Shown here: piece after piece, positions 1 through 10,864 of the stretch
Numbering within the stretch: the first letter of the stretch is position 1
Layout of the letters: each line of letters begins with the position of its first letter
DNA from: Ziziphus jujuba
Taxonomy: Eukaryota; Streptophyta; Magnoliopsida; Rosales; Rhamnaceae
Direction: 5' to 3'
Assembly: GCF_031755915.1 (NCBI RefSeq)
Contig: NC_083381.1
Span: forward strand, 3,546,501 to 3,610,500
DNA length: 64,000 nt
Notes under the pieces: generated by a model
Told to the model about the DNA's origin: nothing
The model's database searches: none
Seen by the model: only the letters and a program-made list of their open reading frames with translations
Translations under genes and position numbers: made by a program

Positions 1-870
1 CGTCGCAAATTGGAGGAAACCGACCTAGGATTTTGATTCAAGGAGGTCGAATTAGTGGGCAAGGGTAGGTGAGATCACTAGGAACTCACCGAAATGGTGT
101 TTTCCGATAAGCCACCATGCCTCACAGGAAAGCCCACCACTAGTGACATGTCCGGTGGCCAATGGCCGTGAAATTTGGTGGGGATGCAGATTAGAGGATG
201 GGAGTTTCAATAGGACTGGCGGTGTCAAAAATGGGTGGCTGATTTGGGAGAAATCAACTAAAAACATGATCAGTGCCGTCGATGGAAAAAGCTCCGATCC
301 AGGTGCATGGGTGGCCAATTGGCCATGATTTTTGGCTAGCCGACCAGAAATGGAGGGGTGGTGAGGGTGGTCAGGTGCATATGGGAGAAAAATCGCCGGA
401 AGGGGTTCAAACGAAGATGTGGCACACACTGTGCACGTGTTTTATGCACGTTTAAAATAATAATAAAATAATATGGTATTCGAAAAACTTTGCTAGTCTA
501 TAACTTTTCAATCAATTGTCCAAATTAAGCGTACCGCTAGTCTATGGACTCATATCGACGAGTACTTTACAATCATACAAGAATCAGAATAAAATTCTAC
601 AAAAATAAAAAGTCAAACTTAGCACCCTCGGACAATTTGGACCGCAACTTGTCTTACTCATAACTTTCAAATGGTAGCTCCGATTTCGACATGCTACTAG
701 TCTACAAACTCAGCGAGACACGTACTTCGCAATGGTGCCTCCATCAATGCAAAAATTTTATCCGGAACAAAAAGTCAAAATTTGTCCCTTCTCGATCAAT
801 GGCGGTCAAACCCGATCAATCTCGGTCAACGAAGGGAAAATTCCGATATATTTTGGAATGGGGTGTCACA
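1..870 (+). mobile_element. Long-LTR family, partial copy cut by the window edge
   Basis: This is the terminal part of a plus-type long LTR. It ends at 870 with GGGGTGTCACA, matching the GGGGTGTTACA end of other copies. It shares with them the run of motifs built on GTCAA and the phrases 'cataactttcaaa' and 'aactcg' found in the last 400 bp of every plus-type copy. Its other end lies outside the window, so no TSD can be tested. Short frames inside it are not conserved between copies and are not genes. Confidence 0.8.
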
Positions 871-1251
871 ATACAAAACATGAGGTAAAGTAAATTTATC
901 AACATATATCTATTTAAAACAAAAACCAAAATAAAAATAATAGGTTATAATCGAGAAAGTGAATATTTTAATATTATTCTCTTAACTTTCACTCAAATGC
1001 CATCCAGATCTAGAAGAAAAAAACAAAAAAAAGAATTAATACAACCAGATCTAGCATTTATGCATTTTTAGTTTTAGTTAAAGCTAGGCAGAAACAAAAT
1101 TTAGTTTAGAGATTCACAAATATCCGTGTAAAAATTAGAGTAAATCAAGATCTCTAAGATTTATTGAAAAATTCAATTAAAAAAAAAAAGAAACGAAGAG
1201 TTATTTTTATAAAAAAACCTAAGAAAGAAAAAGAAAGAAGAGATTCTTTAC
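871..1251. other. Intergenic or intronic AT-rich stretch
   Basis: This AT-rich sequence lies between an LTR end and the TIR exon. A potential 5' splice donor (GTAAAG on the minus strand, 1246-1251) directly follows the TIR coding sequence, so this stretch may be the start of intron 1 of that gene. No other exon is visible before the LTR begins at 870. Confidence 0.4.
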
Positions 1252-1826
1252 CGTCAAAGGGAATCCAGAAATTCCGCCTACTTTGTGTTAACGCATCTTC
1301 CCATCTTTTCAGCTCTTTCTCGATGTTTTCTCTTTCAATTTCTGTCATTTGTGCTTTCTCCTTTTCCTTCTTTTCTTTGAGTTCATTAAATGCTTCTCCA
1401 AACGCTCCAGTCTTGTGTCGCACATGAGTTGGTTCCACGAGAAAAAAATGGGTAAAACAAAATGCTCCATGGTGTTCCTGCAATCAAGAATCTTGACAAG
1501 TTCTCTCAAGCACCATGTTGAATTAGCATAATTTTTTGAGAGAACGATAATTGAACGAGAACGATAATTGAACAACTTGACTCTTCTATTTTTTTAGGCA
1601 GTTCGGAAATATCTTCTCCTCTTTTGAGTTCATAGTCTATGAAGACATGATGAATTCCCTTTTCCTTCAACTTATTGAGGAGGCACGATGTGAAGTTGTT
1701 GCGAGTGTCTTTGCCAAGGGAACTCAAGAACAAATCATACTTTTTTGGAGGTTTAGAATGAGATGAGGAAGAAGAAGAGAGAGACGAAGAAGGTCTCTCC
1801 ATTTTCTTTTGCTCTTTTTTTCGCAA
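1252..1826 (-). pseudogene. TIR-domain exon of a TNL-type disease-resistance gene, frameshifted
   Basis: Read on the minus strand, three overlapping frames together give a plant TIR domain. The first frame (1826 down to about 1573) starts with a Ser-rich N-terminus followed by KKYDLFLS, GKDTRNNFTS, a KGIHHVFID stretch and LKRGEDIS. The second frame gives SIIVLSKNYANSTWC and LVKIL. The third gives EPTHVRHKTGAFGEAF and a KRWEDALTQ helix. These are the box-1, box-2 and box-3 landmarks of TIR domains in TIR-NBS-LRR immune receptors. The first break is caused by a perfect 17-bp tandem duplication (1540-1573); the second lies at a homopolymer of seven T near 1444-1450. The coding sequence stops at a GT donor (1251), as expected for a TNL first exon. 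No NB-ARC or LRR sequence is seen, but an LTR starts 380 bp downstream and the window ends soon after, so later exons could lie outside. The start could be the Met at 1826 or the one at 1802. It is probably a pseudogene. Confidence 0.8.
1540..1573. repeat. 17-bp perfect tandem duplication inside the TIR exon
   Basis: The unit gagaacgataattgaac occurs twice head to tail (1540-1556 and 1557-1573). Removing one copy would join the SCSIIVL and SKNYANS parts of the TIR domain in one frame, so the duplication is the direct cause of the first frameshift. Confidence 0.9.
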
Positions 1827-2334
1827 AGGTTATGAGTGGCCAAATTACTAGAGATATATGGATCGCACTTAATGGCCGAGATTCATGAAATGAAAGAGCT
1901 TAGTTATTAAGCAAAAATATAATTGTGTTTGCATTTCAGCAGTAATTTCTTGTCCCTTCACGCGGTTCTGTGATCTAATTATATCAAATCCTACCATTCA
2001 ACTTTTCATTTTAGTAATAATATTTTTTTAATTTTTTTTCCTACGCGTGAGAATGGTGGACATTCACGCCACTGTGTTGTGCCTCTCGTAAAAGTGTTCC
2101 CAGTCAGTGATCATGAGTACAGGTTTCCTTTTTGGTCAAGCCCATTATTCTGAATACATATTTTAAATATTTTTTATTTTATTTTTAAAATATTTAAAAT
2201 AGTTTAAAAAATGGAAATATTAAATACTTGATAAAAATAATAATAAATGATGGTCGATTTCATTATTTAATGTTTTTATTTTTTTTATTAGTAGCAATTA
2301 ATATATTTATAATTTATAAAAATAAATTATAATT
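1827..2334. other. Upstream flank of the TIR exon, AT-rich, no gene
   Basis: This would be the promoter and 5'UTR side of the TIR exon. It becomes very AT-rich after about 2150. I see no other coding sequence, and no TATA element stands out from the AT background. Confidence 0.4.
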
Positions 2335-3109
2335 ATAATTGTCAGGACCCGTCCAGAATTCCTTCCCCGGAACCCTAGACAAGCCCTGATCCCAGGGAAA
2401 CCCTACCGGACCCTCCAATGGAAATCCGGCAGAGCCTCCCCTAAGGGATTTACTTACTACAAATTACCTGCACTGAAAACACACTTCTAAAAACATCCCC
2501 TTATTCCTCCCACAAACTACAAATTGGTTCCACAAATTTCAGCACTTCAAAATAAACACAGTAATCCAGTGCAAAAGAACAACTACACGTCCAATACAGT
2601 ATACAGAGCATTATACAGATACATGCGGAATTTATAAAATGACAGATACGGAAACAATACAAGATAGAGAGGAAAAAGGGAAGAAAAACTTCTTGAACCT
2701 TCGGTAACGAACTGAGACGTTGGGCTCGCCCCGGACAATCAACGTCTTCAACCTGGACCTAGGGGAACAGAATTTAAGAGTGTGAGATGCTAATCATCTC
2801 AGTGAGTGACCCTATCTACTGTACACCTTTAATATAATAATATAAAAATAAAGGAATTTAATTAACCAGTACCGAACAATTAATTAATAAATAAATAAAC
2901 AATTGAAGTAATACTTTCTCTCAAAACCCTCACTAGTCACTCCGTTGGAAAAGTTCCCCTTTTAAAACATTTTCACAAAATCCGATGTACGTATTCCCCG
3001 AAAACCAAGACATCAAATAATTTAATAAACAACAAACAAATAAATAAATACCCCAAATATAAATAAAATGTAATAAATTATAATAAATAATTTTTGAACA
3101 CCTTTGGGG

Positions 3110-3440
3110 TTTAAAACATTATTTGCAATTTACACCGACGCACCACACCATATACTGGTGATGCCCTCCGATACCCAGCGTCCCGAGCATCGACTGGCGG
3201 GGGGGTTAAAGAGAGAAACCTGCAACCAGTACTTCGGCGTCCCGACAGTACCGCTACTGAAACCATCACCCGACCAAGGAGGGGGGCGGCTGTGCACAAT
3301 AACAAACTTGCCTGCCCACGGTCCAATGGCAACTCACGGGTGAAGTAATAACCACGCGCTAAACCACATAATAACCGTGCGCTACCACGTGTCCATACAC
3401 CATACACCAGAACACCAATACTGTATGAGTGCGTCTAAAA
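3110..3440 (+). repeat. GC-rich conserved block in the middle of the long LTR
   Basis: This 300-bp block begins with 'caccataTACtGGTGATGCC', has the phrases 'cccagcgtcccgagca', 'gttaaagagagaaacctgca', 'aaacttgcctgccca' and 'gtccaatggcaac', and ends with 'accaatactgtatgagtgcg'. Recognisable versions occur near 9320-9600, 11590-11880 and 17200-17470 in this orientation, and near 14470-14680, 26040-26650, 34680-35000, 37440-37720 and 50650-51190 in reverse. It is the best-preserved part of the family outside the termini. Its function is unknown. Confidence 0.75.
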
Positions 3441-4664
3441 ATAAACATTATTAACCAACCGTACCGTTTTCCAAAATTACCGTGGGAAATACATTAAATT
3501 CTCACACTTACCATCCCACATATTTTTATTTAACAACCCGGTACGAAACAACGATAACCAACAAACCACAATTTTCTCGAAATACGAGATGCAACCATAA
3601 AAATACCGCGGGCATAATTTATAAAATTTAACCAAATATTTTCGTAAAATATTAACCCAATTATGCCCCAAAAAATCATATTTGAAACCACGTGCAAATA
3701 CTATCGAAATACACTTTGCTCATGCACAATAAATTAAACCACAATAAAACCATAATTAAATCACATCACATGAGCATAATTTAAATACCAATTTAAATAC
3801 CAATTAAACATAATTAATTGCCCAAAAATGATATAAAATCCAGACACAATCAATTACTGAAAATACTTGCTCATGTGTAATAAATACCATTTAATCACAA
3901 TAAAATAATAATCGGGAATTTCTTAATGACCCCAAAATTTCCATTTATTACCAATGGGTAAATATATATAAAATAATATTTTTTCCCGATTATATTTAAA
4001 GTACACCACATGAGCACAAATTACAGATATCAATTTAATATCACATAAATACAATTAATTACCCCAAAAATATTTTTAAAGGTGGGTCACTCACCTGAAG
4101 CACGCAATTAACCCATGATCCACCACGGGATCAATTTTACGACTCACCGGTGCTCCTAGAACAAAATTCACAGACAGTCAAATAAATTAATATTTTATTC
4201 GGGTAAATAATACCCGGTACCCGGGGGGTCAAAACACAAACATTAACCAAAATAGACGAATAATATACCGAATCAAAGCTTGAGCGACGAGGATTAGAAA
4301 TCCGGTCTCCATCGACCCCAATTCCGCTGGAGGTGGCCGGAAAGCTTCAGCCGGTTTTAAACTTGAGGGATCTTTCAAACGGTGGGGATTTTGGGCAAAC
4401 TAACTCCGGAAATGGACTCAGAGGGGTTGAAAATGGTAGGATAGAGGTATGGGACGGGCTGGGTTGGTCGGAAAGGGCGAGAATGGCCAGAAAAATTTCA
4501 CCTCGCCGCCGCGACTTCGCCGGCCCGATCTGGGCGCGTCCGGGGGTGGCTGGCTTTGACATTTGGTGGCTGAGGTCGCGGCGGGACGGGCTACACCGGT
4601 GGCCGGCGCGTGTGGCATTCCGGCCACTGCAATCCGGCCAGATGGTGGTCAAACAGAGAGGGTG

Positions 4665-4845
4665 AGAGAGTCAAAGGAGAGAGAAAGAGAGAGAAAAAAA
4701 TTCTGCATGTGTTTTGATGGCTCGGGGAAGAAGAAAGGAAAAAAAGAAAAAAAGAAAAAGAAGGGTGTTTTCCCACATGGGGAAAAGAAAAATAAGAAGA
4801 AAAAGAAAAAGAAAAAGAAAAGAAAAGAAAAGAAAATATATATAA
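4665..4845 (+). repeat. GA/AAG-rich low-complexity tract in the LTR
   Basis: A run of GAGAGA followed by many AAG/AAAG repeats, with a short 'cccacatgggga' inset. The same tract occurs at the same place in the copies at 10865 (about 12830-12990) and 15981 (about 18950-19120), and as CT-rich tracts in reverse copies (7400-7460, 25220-25390, 33340-33390, 49380-49500). It generates the apparent Lys/Arg/Glu-rich frames here, which are not genes. Confidence 0.8.
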
Positions 4846-5287
4846 AAATAATTAAATAATAATAATAATATTATTATTATTTAAAATAATAATTAAAATA
4901 ATTTGATTTTTACACATGGTTGACATGTGGCATTTCACCATGGTGACACATGGTCACCTTCATTAAGTCACACGTGGCACATCGTTACGCGTTTTAAAAA
5001 AATAATATTAAAATAATACGGTGTTTGAAAAACTCTACAGGTCTATAACTTTCAAACCACATGTCTAAATCGGACGTGCCGCTATTCTACGGACTCGTAT
5101 CGACGAGCACTTCACAACCATGCATGAGTCAAAACTCAACCTTGCATGAATAAAAAGTCAACTCCAGCACCCCTTGGACAATTTGGACCTCAACTTGTTT
5201 TGCTCATAACTTTCAAACCGTAGCTTCGTTTTCAACGTGCTACCAGTCTACGAACTCGTGCCAACGTGTACTTCGTAACGGTACCTC

Positions 5288-5367
5288 AGTCAACCTAGAA
5301 TTCCAACCGGGTCAAAAAGTCAACTTTTGACCCCTTCGGTCAACGGTCAACGGTCAACCTCGGTCAA
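5288..5367. promoter_or_regulatory. Cluster of eight W-box motifs at the LTR terminus
   Basis: Eight exact W-boxes (TTGACY on either strand) lie within 80 bp, starting at 5288, 5310, 5318, 5327, 5338, 5345, 5352 and 5362. W-boxes are the binding sites of plant WRKY transcription factors. If transcription runs in the TGTAACACCCC direction, this cluster sits in U3, where LTR promoter elements lie. In the copy at 10865 five survive and three have become GATCAA by single substitutions. Binding is inferred, not shown. Confidence 0.5.
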
Positions 5368-5412
5368 CGTGCGAAAATTCCGACATGGTTCGGGACGGGG
5401 TGTTACAATAAT

Positions 5413-6891
5413 TATTTTTTTCTAATAAAACTATAATTTTGGTGTGACTAAAGTTTGTTTATTGAATATTTACAGCATATAAATTTCTATCAAATTGTTA
5501 TCTTTTTTATCTTTCTATAATCGTCTACTTTCTATCAAATATAATATATAGTATTAATTATAAAAATGGTGTTGTTTTTAAGTGCGTGCGACTCTACTCC
5601 AAACCCATTGTTTACAAATGAAAGATCTCCATTTAGGCGGCGTCCATATGGACATATTAGTGTTTTGGTTTTTTTTTTTAATCTAATAATTTTTTTAAGA
5701 GTGAATTTTTAGAATTATTACTATTATAGCATATAATTTTGAGTTTTTTAATTTAATAAAAAACAATGGTTTTATTTATTGTATTTATTATTTATTTAAA
5801 ATATTTATAAAAGAACTAACCTATGAATTAGCTTAAGACCCCAAAATCCCAGAGCCGACCCTGTTCTTGATGGATTTGTTTCATATGTACCCCTAAGAGT
5901 ACACACATCTTCATCTGAAAAAATATGTTGAATAAATGAGTAACATTATAGATTTTGGAATGTTACTCATTTTATAGTTAAAAGTTACATAATAATTATT
6001 CTCACAACGACAAAACATCTAAGTGCTGTTGAAGATAATATTGGTAGAGATTGACATGTCCACTAATAGAAGTGGGGTATGACACCTATCATAAAAGTGC
6101 AAGCCTACTGTAACAAAATTATATGTATATATATATTGTCAATCTCTCATTAAAACATTATGATAGATTATCTATCAAGACTTCACTTATCAGTTTTTAG
6201 GTATATTTATGAGCTGAGATTTAAATATGTAATTATAATTTTATGTAAGTCTAGTGAAATACTTAAATCATAGGATGGCAAAGTGAACCTTATTTGGACT
6301 CTTATCAACCCCAAATGCATCTTTAAATTTTAGCCCTGGAAGAAAAGGAAATCCTGATGGAAAATCTATCAAGGTCTGATGAGAGACTAACTATATATAT
6401 ATATATTTATATAGCATTTATTTAATGCCCACTTTATGGTGGAGACCACTTGCGATTTAATCCAACAAAAAAACATGATTTTTCTTTTGTTTTCCTTCTC
6501 CATTTTTCTATATTGGTTTTATACATTATTGGTCAACTCTCATTCAACATGAAAAACAACATTTAATATGTATGGTGAATGAAAGATATTTTCCTATGTT
6601 GGTTTTTAATATATTCTTTGTCATCTCTCATTCAATATGTCAAACACCGATCAACATGCATATTGAATGAGAGACAAATACTAAAACCAAAATAAGAAAG
6701 TCAAGATTAAAAAAGAAATAGACATTTTGTTATTTTTGGGTTAAATGGCACATGGTGCCTAACATAATGTAGACATAGTGTTCGAATCATATAGCAAAAG
6801 TTAAAAATCACATAGTTGAATGAAGTATATAATAGCTATATTTTCATTATCAATTATTAACCCAAACTAGTAGTACAGAACATATCTTCTT
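5413..6891. other. Non-coding AT-rich spacer with possible DNA-transposon remnants
   Basis: I see no gene here. At 5831-5863 the minus strand reads CAGGGTCGGCTCTGGGA and continues into a G-rich stretch, resembling hAT-type termini, but I could not find the opposite end or an 8-bp TSD. At 6510-6690 there is a repeated hairpin-forming segment (listed separately). The rest is AT-rich without recognisable content. Confidence 0.35.
6510..6690. repeat. Duplicated hairpin segment, MITE-like
   Basis: A perfect 15-bp inverted repeat (6625-6639 CTCTCATTCAATATG and 6659-6673) forms a hairpin with a 19-bp loop. A diverged copy of the same segment (containing ctctcattcaacatg) lies directly upstream at about 6515-6600, so the unit is an imperfect tandem duplication of about 85 bp. 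It may be a remnant of a foldback or MITE-type element. No TSD was identified. Confidence 0.45.
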
Positions 6892-8299
6892 TGTAACATC
6901 CCGTTCCAAAGTATGCCGGAAATTTCTCAAGTTGACCGAAATTGATCAGGTTTGATCGCCGTTGATCTAGAAGAGTCAAACTTTAACTTTTTGACTCGGC
7001 AAGAATTCTAGGTTAACCAAGGTACTGTTACGAAGTACGCATGGACTCGAGTTCGTAGACTAGTAGCACGTTGAAAATGGAGCTACAGTTTGGAAGTTAT
7101 GAGCAAAACAAGTCGAGGTCCGAACTGTCCAAGGGTGTCGAGTTGACTTTTTATTTTTGTAAAATTGTGCTTTGACTCATACATGGTTATGAAGTACTCG
7201 TTGATACGAGTTCATAGGCTAATGGCATGCCTAATTTGGATATTTTGTTAAAAAGTTATGGACCTGCAAAGTTTTCCTAATTCTATAAGATTTTAATATA
7301 TTTTTAAATGAGTGAACAGTGTGTGTCACGTGTCGTGTTCTCAGCCAATCCTAGGAGTGAACAGTGTCACCCACATGTGGCTTTTATTTTGGTCAAAACG
7401 CATGTGGGCCAAGGGGAAGAGAGAGAAAGAGTGGAGGAGAGAGAAAGGGAGAGAAGCCACCACCACCGGCCACCACCATTGACTGTTGTCTGGTCATTTC
7501 TAAGCCCCACCACCAGCCACCCATCTCTGACCTTCCATTTCTGGCGAACCTCCAAAATTTCATGGCCAACTGGCCACCCACACACGTAGGATTGGGGGTT
7601 TTTTTGTTGATGGCACTGATCATATTTTTTGGTGATTTCTCCCAAATCAACCACCCATTCTTCTCATCGCTGGTCCAATTAGAAAACCCATCCTCTAAGC
7701 TACCTTCCCACCAAAAATCACAGCCATTGGCCACCAGACGCGCTGTCGGCAGTGGCTTTTTTGGTGGGGTACGACAGCTCACCAGAAAATACAATTTTGA
7801 TGAGTTCCCGGTGATCCCACCTACTTTTCCCCACTGATTCGACCTCCTTGAACCCAAATTCGAGGTCGATTTCCTCCAATTTGTGATGGTTTGAGAGAAT
7901 TAAGGACATTAAGTCTGAGAACATTCCGAAGAGATTCCAGCCACCACGGGTCCGATCTCTGGAAGGTGAGATGCGATTCCTAATCCTCGTGCAGTAAGCT
8001 TCATTTCAATATATTATTTGCAAGTTTTGGATACAATTTGTGTTAGCTCTCCCGGGTTCTGTGTATTATTTATCTGAATAAAATATTAATATATTTGATA
8101 TTGTGTAATATTGATATTTTAGGAGTATGTATGGGTCGTGAGACTGATCCTGTCGAGGATTAATTGATGAATTGGAATTGATGGGTGTTAGCCCTTATTG
8201 TATGAAAATTGGAATTGGTATATATATATATTTGGTTTTTAAGACAGAGTATGCAGTAATAGTGTTCTGTAGTTGTGGATGTAATTAGCACGCAGACGG
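6892..8299 (-). mobile_element. Long-LTR family, outer minus-type copy, first part
   Basis: It starts TGTAACATCCCG at 6892, the reverse complement of the plus-type end, and runs through the CT-rich and GC-rich zones to about 8299, where it meets the interior of a plus-type LTR. The missing second half continues at 14463-15868: the end here ('gtaattagcacgcag') and the start there ('ctcgtggttacc') are adjacent in uninterrupted copies such as 36108-38926. This is therefore the outermost layer of a three-level nest. Confidence 0.65.
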
Positions 8300-10864
8300 A
8301 TCTTCCCTAAAAATTGGGCTTATCACAAAATTTCCTGTATAGAAAACACACTCCTATATGCACCACCTTATCCCTCCCACCTTACTATAATTTAATTTCC
8401 ACAAATTTGCAGTACTTCAAAATTAATAAGGAACCAGTCCAATATTATACATAAATGTCCCACGTAGTATACAGAGCATCATAAGATACAAATGAGTATG
8501 GAGTTGTATACAACAAAGATAAAAAGAAATATTACAAGATAGGAAGGAAAAGAAAGGAGAACTCCTTGGAATTCGGCAACAACCAAACATCAAGCTCGCC
8601 CCGAACGATCAACATCTAATAACCTAGGTCTAGGGGAACGAATATAAAAACATGAGATGCTAATGATCTCAATGAGTGACATAATCTATTATACAATAAT
8701 AATAATAGTATAACAATAAAATAAACTTAATCAATTAATAATAAATAAATTAATAAATAAATATGAAGCATTTGAAAGTAATATTTTTCTCGCAAAACCT
8801 TCACAGTTCACTCAATTAGAAATGTTCCCCTTTTAAAACATTTCACAAAACCTAATATTTGTATACCCCGAAATAAAGAAATAATTAATTAAAGAAATTG
8901 GAAATAAAATACAATAAATTAAAGATTTAAAATTTATAAATGAAATAAAAATAAAAATGACTTTTATAACAATTACTAAATGGTAAATAAAGTATCATAA
9001 ACAGATAAAGCAAAAATCACAATAAAATTCACATTAAAATAATTCAGGAAATGTTTAAATAAATAGAATAATTCAATTAATTAATAAAAGAAGTATTAAA
9101 AGCAATTTAGAACATCTATTTTAAATAAGTGGTAAAGATATAAAGAAATCCATTTTAAATTGTCAAATCAATTTAAAAAATAAAATCATAGTAACATGCA
9201 TCTTAAAACATCAATCGAATTAAATGATAAAACATCATTAAATACATTTTAATTTAACTACAAATTTTAATATATTTTGTATGAAAATTCATGTCAAAAA
9301 TATCTTGATGCAAAATGCTATATTTCAGTGATGTCCTATGGTGCCCAGCGTCCCAAAGCACCGCCTGATAGGGAGGTTATAGAGAGAAACCTCCATCCAG
9401 GCCGCCCTGGCATCCCAGCAGCGCCGATGCTATAAATCTCAATCCTGGTCATGGAGGGGAGCAGCTATAGCCAATATCAAACTTACCTATCTTCGGTCCG
9501 ATGGCAATCACAGGAGAGTATAAACCTGCGCTCTCATCACATTTCGCCCGCACACTAAACACTTCTACAACTACAAAAAACTGGTACTATATGGGTGTGT
9601 CTAAAAACCAATAAAATCATATGTTTTTCAAGTTTCAAAATCTCATAATTACCACTGGATTAAATCCCTCTTTCCAAACCCATATTTCTTTAAACCATCA
9701 TTGTAAATCCATCACGTTAAAATCCATTCTCATAATCTCATTGATGCAAATATATCAAATTCCCAGTGGCATACAATCAATTCATAACATTTAAATACAT
9801 AAAAATATTTTTGAAGCATAATGCTTTAAAACAGTATTTTTCTCAAATCCCCAAAATCTATTTAAATAAATATATCTTTAAAACCACGTAAAATTCATTC
9901 ATAGTTAAATTCCACAATTCATCGATACCATAAAATAAATTCCACAATTATTTGAAATGCATAATAAATTTAAATAATTATTTTCCTTCAAATTTGAAAA
10001 ATCAATCCATACCAAAAATAATATTTAAACCTCATGACATTCATATATTCTTAAAATCATGCAAACACATTTATCATGCATCATAATTTCTATAATAAAC
10101 AAAACAATAATTTATAAGGATTTAAAACCATAAATCATTTAAATTCCCAAATATATTTTTGGCAACAACACATATTAAAAATTATCATAATTGACATTTC
10201 GAGTCAAAATGGAAATTCTCTTAAATATTAAGCATATATTAAAATTCACATAAAACATTTTTTAATTATACAATATTTCAACAATAAAATTGAACAATTA
10301 TTAACAAAATTCCAAATCAAAAAATTCTTAAAATTAAAATATTTCTTAATGCACAAATATTTTTAATTCATTTCATTTTGGCATCAAAATTCCAAATATA
10401 ATTTTAATAAATATTTAACACATAAAATATAATTTTCAAATATTCAATTAACACAAAATATTCACAATTTAACATCTGAAAGTAAATTTGAAGGTGGATC
10501 ACTCACCTCGAACACACAATCCAATCAAGATCCTCCACAGGATTGATTCCACAATTAACATGTACTCTTAAAATATCAGTATTACACAAAACCGATTAAA
10601 TTAATATTTTAATTGGGTATATTACACACAGATACTCGGGGAACTAACACAAACGTTAACCAAAATTCACAAGCAATATACCGAATCGAAGCTTATAATG
10701 TAAGGATTATAAATTAGGTCTTACCTTTGTTAGATCGGACCTGTGGTGGCCGGGATCTTGCCATAAATGTTTTGGGTTTAATATCCCCGAATCTCACAAA
10801 CCGTCAGGAGTTGGAGGAAAAAGACCTTAGATTTGGATTCAGGGAGGTCTAATTAATGGGAAAA
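8300..10864 (+). mobile_element. Long-LTR family, middle-layer plus-type copy, first part (5' truncated)
   Basis: The sequence enters a plus-type LTR about 90 bp inside its expected start ('ttccctaaaaattgggct' corresponds to the 'cctcccctaaggg' region) and proceeds through the conserved block (9320-9600) to 10864. It is split there by the solo LTR 10865-13566 and resumes at 13567. The AT-rich parts are strongly diverged from the 2340 copy, so this is an older insertion. It has no coding content. Confidence 0.65.

Larger units (their letters stand above)
2340..5407 (+). mobile_element. Long-LTR family, complete 3068-bp solo LTR with TSD ATAAT
   Basis: It begins TGTCAGGACCCG and ends CGGGGTGTTACA. 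The five bases before it (2335-2339) and after it (5408-5412) are both ATAAT, which fixes both ends and shows integrase-type insertion. TG..CA ends, a 5-bp TSD and the absence of any gag, pol, primer-binding site or second LTR make it a solo LTR, or a non-autonomous element made only of this unit. From left to right it holds a conserved start, an AT-rich third, a GC-rich block (3120-3440), a second AT-rich zone, a GC-rich zone at 4270-4650, a GA/AAG tract (about 4665-4845) and a GTCAA-rich end. The frame at 4333-4665 is not maintained in the copy at 10865 and is not a gene. Confidence 0.9.

Noticed and set aside
4333..4859. Overlapping plus- and minus-strand frames with GC-rich N-terminal parts and Lys-rich tails
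   Set aside because: They lie in the GC-rich zone and AAG tract of a long LTR. The corresponding copy at 12466-13015 has different frames and no conserved protein, so they are by-products of composition.
5831..5863. hAT-like terminus CAGGGTCGGCTCTG on the minus strand considered as a full element
   Set aside because: Neither a matching opposite terminus nor an 8-bp TSD (TTCTTGAT on the other side) was found.
7308..7924. Several overlapping frames up to 157 residues long
   Set aside because: They fall in the same LTR zone in reverse orientation. The equivalents at 33214-33953 and 36576-36949 do not keep the same protein sequence or frame.
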